A DNA stretch of 10,104 nt, from NCBI GenBank assembly GCA_021772365.1, contig JAJFMC010000318.1:1-10104 (forward strand), written 5' to 3'. Each line of letters begins with the position of its first letter. Positions within the stretch are counted from its first letter, which is position 1. The position numbers were made by a program, and so were the translations under genes. Of this stretch, positions 4,715 to 10,104 are shown one piece after another. The DNA comes from Chlamydiota bacterium. Lineage in GTDB: Bacteria; Chlamydiota; Chlamydiia; Chlamydiales; Criblamydiaceae. Under the pieces are notes generated by a model. That model made no database searches, was not told where the DNA came from, and was given only the letters and a program-made list of their open reading frames with translations.

Positions 4715-6595
4715 ATGACTATACAACCGAATTCTACTGTTCCAAATGTAGGTGTAACTAATAACCAACCTCTCAAACTTGATTGCTCTAATTTTGATTA
4801 CTCAAGGTTCCAATATCCAAAATTACACTCTTCATTATTGGCGACTGGTAATAGCATGATGACTGAAATGAATTTTGGTTACAAAGCACTTCTCCACGTC
4901 ATTATGGATGCTTGGCAAAGCGGCGCACCAGACATTCTTTTTTCTGCTATACAAAAAAGAAAACCTAACCTCAAAGCATTTACTATTTTCCGTAATTCAG
5001 GCCTCTTATACATTGCAAAACCAAATTTCAGCAATGACAAAAAAGAAATTGGTGTTGCCTGTCTTCAGTTAATAGAGCAAGAGGCAGCTTTAATATTAAC
5101 CCTTGCTGAGGTCGCTCTTGCATGGAAAAAAGCCAGGAAACCAATTAATGAACTTATTTTGAAAAACAAGTGCAAAGTAATAAGGCGAGTAGATAATGGT
5201 TTTGACATTTCTATACCGGAGGAGTATCAGAAAATACTAAGATCAAACAGTGAAGTATTGGCTCTCTGGATTTGTCTAGGTAGGGGAGCTTCAAATAATC
5301 ACCGCCGTGACCTCACTCATCAGAGTATAAAAAAACTGATTGCCCTTAAGTCTTCTAGAAATAGCGAAGTTAAAAGATTTGGTGACCTGATTGAGCGACA
5401 ATATGTGGTATCAAAAACTCGAACAGCGATTGAGGACCTTTTCACAGGTAAGCTCACTCGCCTCCCCTATAGGTTCTCTAGTTGGGAACGGAAGGATCAC
5501 ACACTTCAGTGTTTTAAAACATTAGCACCTCACCTTTTTTTTCTCACAAAATTAGCTAAACAAATAAGTTTAGGTTGGCTTATTGCTTCATCTACTTCAC
5601 AAGAAAAAAAATGGGAGTACGAAGATAAGGCCTTTCCACGATTTGTTGCAAAAGTTAAAAGCATTCCAAATTCTTACTTCGAACAGCAGAAAAGTTTATA
5701 TAAAGTGATTCTCGATAGACTACCTGCTCATAAAGGGAGACTTTCAGACATAGATAGCTGCTACCGTAGAACTCTTAGCATGCTGCGACAGTTTTTTAGA
5801 TCAAAAACAAACTATCAAGAAAAACCTATTCGAAAGAAATTAGCAAAAAAAACACTTAATGCAAATAGAAAGAAAACAATACCTAAGCAGCCGAATAAAA
5901 GTTCATCTTCGAAAGCAGTACAGGTGCAAGAGCCAAAAAAGAACGAAACTTTTTGCACCACATCCACCACTACAAATCCGCTCCACCTTAATGATACTAA
6001 TACGGCAATGTTAGTGAAGCTTTCAAGTAAGAGTCCTTTTTTCCATTACACCCCGAGGGTTAAGCGCTGGTTTAAGGTAAAAAGCTTGCAGGATATTCGA
6101 AATTTTTGGGATCAAGATAAGCAAAACTATTTGAATTTAAAAGATGATGAGCTGAAAAGACAGCTGATTCATCACAGTTTTTCTCCATTAGTCGATAGAA
6201 TTTTCAACACAGCTAAAAATAGAGAACTCTATACGATATCATCCAAAAATGGTTTTTCTTTTGTTGGAGAGTTCCATTTTGTTGGTACGGATCAACCACT
6301 GCGTGTCCTCGTTAGTTATGGAATTGATGATATGAGTCATTGTTACCACCGGCACGCCCGAATATTAAGCGAGAAAGATATTTTATATCGCAAATGGGAA
6401 GCAATAGCAAAGCAACAACAGGCTGAAGCTATTCTTGAGAAAAGCTATTCGACCTTGGATAGTGATTTGTCCGAAGGCTTCATCGGTGATGAGCTAAACT
6501 TTGACCCTATTTCAGAGATATATAGTGTGACAGACAAGCGCAACAAAATTCGAATTTGTGTGCTTCCTCTGCACACATCTCATAATTCACGGTAA
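4715..6595 (+). CDS. Hypothetical protein, 626 aa, possible secreted effector
   Basis: I do not recognise a family. The ATG is well supported by AAAGGG (4704-4709) at 5 bases. There is no signal peptide. The first 20 residues are polar, rich in Asn, Thr, Val and Pro, which would suit but does not prove a type III secretion signal. Residues 50-360 are mostly helical, with one hydrophobic helix at 112-137. Residues 366-410 form a basic, low-complexity linker with lysine clusters (RKKLAKK, NRKK, PKQPNKSSSSK). Residues 430-626 form a second, mixed domain with W/F-rich parts (RVKRWFKVKSL, FSFVGEFHFVG, CYHRHAR). The linker resembles a bipartite nuclear localisation signal, so a host-nucleus effector is one guess; a nucleic-acid-binding bacterial protein is another. 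Base use looks more AT-rich than in the GH64 gene. It is monocistronic and convergent with the GH64-like gene. Confidence 0.75.
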   Translation: MTIQPNSTVPNVGVTNNQPLKLDCSNFDYSRFQYPKLHSSLLATGNSMMTEMNFGYKALLHVIMDAWQSGAPDILFSAIQKRKPNLKAFTIFRNSGLLYIAKPNFSNDKKEIGVACLQLIEQEAALILTLAEVALAWKKARKPINELILKNKCKVIRRVDNGFDISIPEEYQKILRSNSEVLALWICLGRGASNNHRRDLTHQSIKKLIALKSSRNSEVKRFGDLIERQYVVSKTRTAIEDLFTGKLTRLPYRFSSWERKDHTLQCFKTLAPHLFFLTKLAKQISLGWLIASSTSQEKKWEYEDKAFPRFVAKVKSIPNSYFEQQKSLYKVILDRLPAHKGRLSDIDSCYRRTLSMLRQFFRSKTNYQEKPIRKKLAKKTLNANRKKTIPKQPNKSSSSKAVQVQEPKKNETFCTTSTTTNPLHLNDTNTAMLVKLSSKSPFFHYTPRVKRWFKVKSLQDIRNFWDQDKQNYLNLKDDELKRQLIHHSFSPLVDRIFNTAKNRELYTISSKNGFSFVGEFHFVGTDQPLRVLVSYGIDDMSHCYHRHARILSEKDILYRKWEAIAKQQQAEAILEKSYSTLDSDLSEGFIGDELNFDPISEIYSVTDKRNKIRICVLPLHTSHNSR

Positions 6596-6626
6596 CCCCT
6601 GCCCCTTGTACCCAAGAATCCGAATT

Positions 6627-6830
6627 ACTATAGAGTATACCCAAATATTCAGAGGAAATTGCAAAAATAGTTGAAGCAGTTTTCTAGAGATTTTTTTTGG
6701 CTCGCAAGGGGCGGAGTTCGCAGCCAACCATGTGTTGTTTACAAGAACGAGCCCGAAGCGAGGCGGAAAAAGGCCTAGAAAACAGCCCAAATATTTATGC
6801 AATTCCCTCTTCAACCTTATTGTGTATAGT
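6627..6830. repeat. Long imperfect inverted repeat, possible MITE-like element
   Basis: The best-paired arms are 6651-6705 and 6757-6810: AGAGG(A/G)AATTGCA(A/T)AAATA, then GTTTTCTAG, T-run and CTCGC appear in the left arm and, reverse-complemented, in the right, with roughly three quarters of positions matching. Weaker pairing continues outward to ACTATA at both ends (6627-6632 and 6825-6830). The loop is about 50 bases and GC-richer than the flanks. It fills the spacer between two convergent genes and its outer right arm reaches into the last codons of the GH64-like gene. T-runs lie inside the arms, not after the hairpin, so this is not a typical intrinsic terminator, although it may block transcription from both sides. 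No transposase ORF is present. Confidence 0.65.
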
Positions 6831-9564
6831 TCAGGGGATACACAGTCACTTCAGTTGCTACAGACGTTTCTCCTCCACTGAAAACCGAAACGATATAGTA
6901 TGTATAGACCTCTCCCTTTCTACGTCGGTGATCCAAGTATTTGAAGGTTGTATTTCTAGAGGAGGAACCTCCTGCTGTGGCTACAAGATCTGCCAGACCT
7001 ATATCACGATAGATTCTATAACTCGTAGGTATATCACCTGTAACAGGGCCTTTCCAGGTGATTTTGTTCACAAACTCTTTCTGTGACGCAAATTTATTTT
7101 TTTTTTGCACTCCCTTAGCACTTGTTGGAGGTAAAATATTTCCTGAAATATGTTCCTCAACAGAAGAAAAGGATGGGTAATAGAAGTCGCTGCCATGGTA
7201 GATGACGTAAACGGTATACCCTCCCTCTTCAAACGAAGTTGTAAAAATAGCCTGTCCATTTTCATCGAGTTGTTTTGTATCGATAAGTGTAGCTGTTTCA
7301 CCGACGCTGACCAAAGATACTTTACCTCGTAAGGGGTCCGTGCTGTTTGGAAATCTAGGAGTGACTGTAACACCGAATGTGACATCTTCACCAGGCTGTG
7401 ATTGGGAACTAGATGAAACGAGTACTGTTGTAGAAAGGTGTTTATTCAGCAGCGAAGTGACAGTAAAAGGATAAGCATCTGACGTCGATGTATCGAAATC
7501 CGATCCCGAAGAGGGTGTATAGACGGCAAGGACATTAAATTGTCCGCTTTCAGCAAATGTTTTATTGACCGACGCATTACCACTGCCATCCAAATTTATA
7601 TCGAGACTAAAAGTAGTATCACCCGTTTGGATGTTTTGAAAAGAAAATTGTACAGATCCTGTAGGGGTTCCCGATCCGGAAGGTATAGAAATAACATTAG
7701 TAGAGAACGTTACACTTTGTCCTGCCTTAGCAGTATCTTTGGGTGTAGATGTTATAGTTGTCATGGTTTGAATTTTTTCACTAGCAGTCGTAATTTCTAA
7801 ATCGTCCAAATTAGAAACCGATGGAGAAAAAGTGCCTTCATAAGTAACACTAGGGTCATAAACAGCTTGTATAGATAAAGTTGAAGGAGCTGGATCGCCT
7901 GTTGTATCGTAATTGTAAGTAGCGACTCCTGAGACATTCAAGGCTTGTGGAGCACCTTCATCGGTCCCATTTACCTTAAACTGTACGCCCCCCTGCGGTA
8001 TATCTGTGGTTCCTTCAGCTGTCACTGTCGCTGTAAATAGTGACATATCTCCGGAGAGGACAGTATCTGGATCAATGGTTAATACAGTATTTGTTGCCAC
8101 TCCACCTTCTTCTGGTCCGATCCATATCTGCAAAAATGTTTGATTCGGTGTAAATAATTGAGACGAAATTTGTACTTCAGGCCAAAGAGGTTCATCGAAA
8201 GCATAGGTGTAAATATTCCCAAAAGCATGAAAGGCCCTGGAATAAAGGTCATACCAGGGTGTTGATCCACCTGCGTTTAAATTTCCATTGTCGGTATAAA
8301 AACTGCTCTTTAAATCACTGAGTTTTACATCTACAAAGTTATTGTCGGTAATACTATCTGGCGGAGTTGGTGGTGGCGTAGGGATAAGTCCGGCAATAAC
8401 GGCCTCTTGGAAGAGTTTTGTTACCTGCGTCGGTTGGTCGCCAGTTGCTGTCGTTTTACCGTAATCAATCATTGCAGTGAAGTTCCCCTGAAAGATACTG
8501 AGGCTCGTCGTCTGGCCTGTTCCTCCTGAGGGAGTGGGAGGTTTTAATACAACTTTTCCGGCGTCAACATTTGTAAATTCAAATTCGTCACTGACATTAA
8601 CAGAACCTGTGTAAGTATAATTTACGTTCATACCGCCAATCACTACCGAAGGTGTCGTGAGCAAAAGTGTGGCCGATTTGAAGTGAGCACCGCCTCCGTA
8701 CCATATATCAGACAGATAGCTGTATCCATACTGCGTGGCATTATCAAGATAGTTAACACTCATTAAAGGAGGAGATGCAGCCATTCCATTTTGCGTAGAG
8801 ATAGTCCTTAAAAAGTCACCTGAATTCTTTAAAACCAGATTCGGCCAATCGTTAGCACCAACTATACCACTTGGAAAGCTAGGTTCGTTTTGAAAACACA
8901 ACTCTACCTGGGTCTGAACGAAATTCCTGGGTTGAAAGAGACCTGTATTAAATAGTGTGCCCGGATCAGGGGTCGAAATGAACCCGTAAAGGGGAATACC
9001 AAAGAAGCTGACAGCTGTGGCATTCGCACTAATCTGCGTAGGAGTGCTCAAGTAAGCAAACTCAAAAGTGTCAAACACGGTTGTGTAGTTTGGATCTGCA
9101 GGATTTGTAAATGCAGGTTCTGCGATACCACCCGAGTTCACTGGAATGTTTAATTTAGATCCAAATGAAATATAGATAACCGCTCCCGTTATATAGGGTA
9201 CGTAGGCAACAACACCTTCATCAGGATTAGCTGCAGGAAACTCTTGAATCGATTTTGAATAGGTGCTTCCATTTTCACCTTCGGAAACGACATGTAGGGT
9301 ACCGACTCCACTATTATCAAAGTCGATAAAGACCTGTGAACCACCAGTGTTAGTCCCGAGGATAAGGATAAACACTTCATTATCCGATAATCCGCTATCA
9401 TTGACGAAAACAATGGGAAGGTGCGTGTCATCATAAAATGGTGGGTACTGACTTTGCGTAGGGTTGTCCGGTGGTGTGAAGTTTCCTATTGTTACAGGAT
9501 CTGAAAAAGCAAAATTAAAAAGTACCAGCAAGAAAAAAGTACAAATGCGAGTCATGCGAATCAT
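6817..9564 (-). CDS. Secreted GH64-like (beta-1,3-glucanase fold) protein with Ig-like and FN3 repeats
   Basis: This 915-aa protein has a Sec signal peptide (residues 1-21, core FFLLVLFNFAFS). Residues about 46-485 resemble GH64 laminaripentaose-producing glucanases with their thaumatin-like module: LPIVFVNDSGLSDNEVF, AVIYISFGSKLNIPV, EPAFTNPADPNYTTVFDTFE, FFGIPLYG, NIYTYAFDE. A Pro-rich loop is at 395-403. Three bacterial Ig-like repeats follow (about 491-586, 600-703, 711-808; shared GxVxF...AxY pattern), then an FN3-like module (about 828-912). In GH64 the catalytic pair is a Glu and an Asp about 16 residues apart. Here E168 is present but the Asp of the QVDxFG motif is S186 (AVSFFG), so hydrolysis is doubtful and glucan or glycan binding is possible. 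The N-terminal ATG has GAGG (9574-9577) at 9 bases; a second ATG three codons on is too far. The gene has its own promoter. It is likely exported to the periplasm or surface, with no anchor seen. Confidence 0.85.
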   Translation of the reverse strand: MIRMTRICTFFLLVLFNFAFSDPVTIGNFTPPDNPTQSQYPPFYDDTHLPIVFVNDSGLSDNEVFILILGTNTGGSQVFIDFDNSGVGTLHVVSEGENGSTYSKSIQEFPAANPDEGVVAYVPYITGAVIYISFGSKLNIPVNSGGIAEPAFTNPADPNYTTVFDTFEFAYLSTPTQISANATAVSFFGIPLYGFISTPDPGTLFNTGLFQPRNFVQTQVELCFQNEPSFPSGIVGANDWPNLVLKNSGDFLRTISTQNGMAASPPLMSVNYLDNATQYGYSYLSDIWYGGGAHFKSATLLLTTPSVVIGGMNVNYTYTGSVNVSDEFEFTNVDAGKVVLKPPTPSGGTGQTTSLSIFQGNFTAMIDYGKTTATGDQPTQVTKLFQEAVIAGLIPTPPPTPPDSITDNNFVDVKLSDLKSSFYTDNGNLNAGGSTPWYDLYSRAFHAFGNIYTYAFDEPLWPEVQISSQLFTPNQTFLQIWIGPEEGGVATNTVLTIDPDTVLSGDMSLFTATVTAEGTTDIPQGGVQFKVNGTDEGAPQALNVSGVATYNYDTTGDPAPSTLSIQAVYDPSVTYEGTFSPSVSNLDDLEITTASEKIQTMTTITSTPKDTAKAGQSVTFSTNVISIPSGSGTPTGSVQFSFQNIQTGDTTFSLDINLDGSGNASVNKTFAESGQFNVLAVYTPSSGSDFDTSTSDAYPFTVTSLLNKHLSTTVLVSSSSQSQPGEDVTFGVTVTPRFPNSTDPLRGKVSLVSVGETATLIDTKQLDENGQAIFTTSFEEGGYTVYVIYHGSDFYYPSFSSVEEHISGNILPPTSAKGVQKKNKFASQKEFVNKITWKGPVTGDIPTSYRIYRDIGLADLVATAGGSSSRNTTFKYLDHRRRKGEVYTYYIVSVFSGGETSVATEVTVYPLNYTQ

Positions 9565-9611
9565 ATGACAATACCTCAGGGCTTAACGCGTTTCTTTCAC
9601 AATAAACATCG

Positions 9612-9640
9612 ACTATAAGTAGAATGTGTTGGAATTTCAA
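9612..9640 (-). promoter_or_regulatory. Sigma70-type promoter of the GH64-like gene
   Basis: On the minus strand TTGAAA (9635-9640), 17 bases, TATAGT (9612-9617). The predicted start near 9605 gives a leader of about 40 bases before the ATG at 9564. Confidence 0.65.
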
Positions 9641-9679
9641 CAAATTACTTTAACTTTAAACTACTTCCTCATCACCTCT

Positions 9680-9768
9680 CCGTTATTTTTTACAGGATGA
9701 GCATGATAGACAGGACAAGTAGGAAGGTTTTTAGCTAGGAACACCATCATGATATCCTGTAAAAACGG
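9680..9768. repeat. Inverted repeat between the OYE-family gene and the GH64-like gene
   Basis: CCGTTATTTTTTACAGGAT...CATGAT (9680-9707) faces ATCATGATATCCTGTAAAAACGG (9746-9768). The arms agree over about 22 positions with a three-base bulge, around a 38-base loop. It starts 12 bases after the oxidoreductase stop, where a terminator would be expected. However, the T-run is inside the stem on both strands, so a standard intrinsic terminator is not clear. It could be a small mobile repeat or a regulatory structure. Confidence 0.55.
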
Positions 9769-9780
9769 CTAAGATCACCC

Positions 9781-10104
9781 TTAATTTAAATATTTCAGAG
9801 TCTCTTTAGAAAATGGAATGATTTCTTCATATTGATGATCCTGAATCTTCTTGGGCCAATGAGAGTCGGAAATGAGCGGCCTTCCCACTGCTATCAGATC
9901 GAACTCCTCACTCTCCACCCTTTCAGCGGCTTCATAGAGGTTACTGTAATCCGAAGTAGACTGAACTGACTCACCACGGATGTCTTTGATGAATTCACCG
10001 CTGAGACCTATGCTACCAACAGTAATCACAGGCTTACCGGTAATCTTCTTGGTCCACCCTGCCAAGTTCAAGGGTCTTCCCTCGAATTCAGGACGCTCAA
10101 AATA
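9781..10104 (-). CDS. NADH:flavin oxidoreductase, Old Yellow Enzyme family, C-terminal part (runs off right edge)
   Basis: Only the last 107 codons and stop are in the window; the frame is open to base 10104. The fragment reads YFERPEFEGRPLNLAGWTKK, then ITGKPVITVGSIGL, and ends in FDLIAVGRPLISDSHWPKKI and PFSKETLKYLN. The TVGSIGL and VGRPLISD pieces are the last strands of the OYE TIM barrel that bind the FMN phosphate. Members reduce activated alkenes or other oxidants using NAD(P)H and FMN in the cytosol; the substrate cannot be told from this part. The catalytic His/Asn and Tyr residues lie in the missing N-terminal portion. A TTG at 10069-10071 is not the start. Family assignment is strong, exact role open. 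Confidence 0.9.
   Translation of the reverse strand, partial: YFERPEFEGRPLNLAGWTKKITGKPVITVGSIGLSGEFIKDIRGESVQSTSDYSNLYEAAERVESEEFDLIAVGRPLISDSHWPKKIQDHQYEEIIPFSKETLKYLN

Noticed and set aside
6587..6814. 75-codon minus-strand ORF downstream of the GH64-like gene
   Set aside because: It is contained in the long inverted repeat and has no family resemblance, so it is explained by the repeat's structure.
6697..7086. 129-codon plus-strand ORF
   Set aside because: Its 5' part is in the inverted repeat and the rest is antisense to the well-supported GH64-like gene.

Overview
The window most likely comes from a member of the Chlamydiota, probably an environmental (Parachlamydiales-type) endosymbiont of protists. 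The evidence is a chlamydial-type ribosomal protein L3 at the head of an S10 ribosomal operon. Next to it lie genes for multi-hydrophobic proteins that look like chlamydial inclusion-membrane (Inc) proteins. From memory, Chlamydia trachomatis has the same kind of neighbourhood: rplC lies next to CT529/Cap1, an Inc protein. Species cannot be decided from this sequence alone.

Left third (1-3846, all minus strand). Reading right to left, a promoter at 3818-3846 drives two tightly packed Inc-like genes (302 and 381 aa, 2 bases apart). A perfect 11-bp hairpin plus T-run follows, then a 158-aa single-pass membrane protein with one clear and one partial SLBB (ComEA-like) domain. Next comes a separate promoter with an extended -10, a leader of about 180 bases, rplC (L3), and the start of rplD (L4), which runs off the left edge. 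Two start sites in this block have their Shine-Dalgarno sequence inside a hairpin stem.

Middle (3902-6595). A 178-aa orphan protein (minus) and a 626-aa orphan protein (plus) are transcribed divergently from a 270-base AT-rich spacer. I recognise neither. The large one has a basic, lysine-rich linker and could be a secreted effector, but that is only a guess.

Right third (6596-10104). A long imperfect inverted repeat (about 6627-6830) separates the 626-aa gene from a convergent 915-aa secreted protein. That protein has a signal peptide, a GH64 (beta-1,3-glucanase, thaumatin-like) module, three bacterial Ig-like repeats and a C-terminal fibronectin III-like module. The GH64 module seems to lack the catalytic aspartate. 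A good sigma70-type promoter precedes this gene. A second inverted repeat (9680-9768) separates it from the 3' end of an Old Yellow Enzyme family oxidoreductase gene, which enters from the right edge.

Working together: rplC and rplD are housekeeping genes. The Inc-like pair, the secreted GH64-Ig-FN3 protein and perhaps the two orphans look like host-interaction genes placed around a conserved ribosomal locus. No RNA genes, CRISPR arrays or transposase genes were seen.
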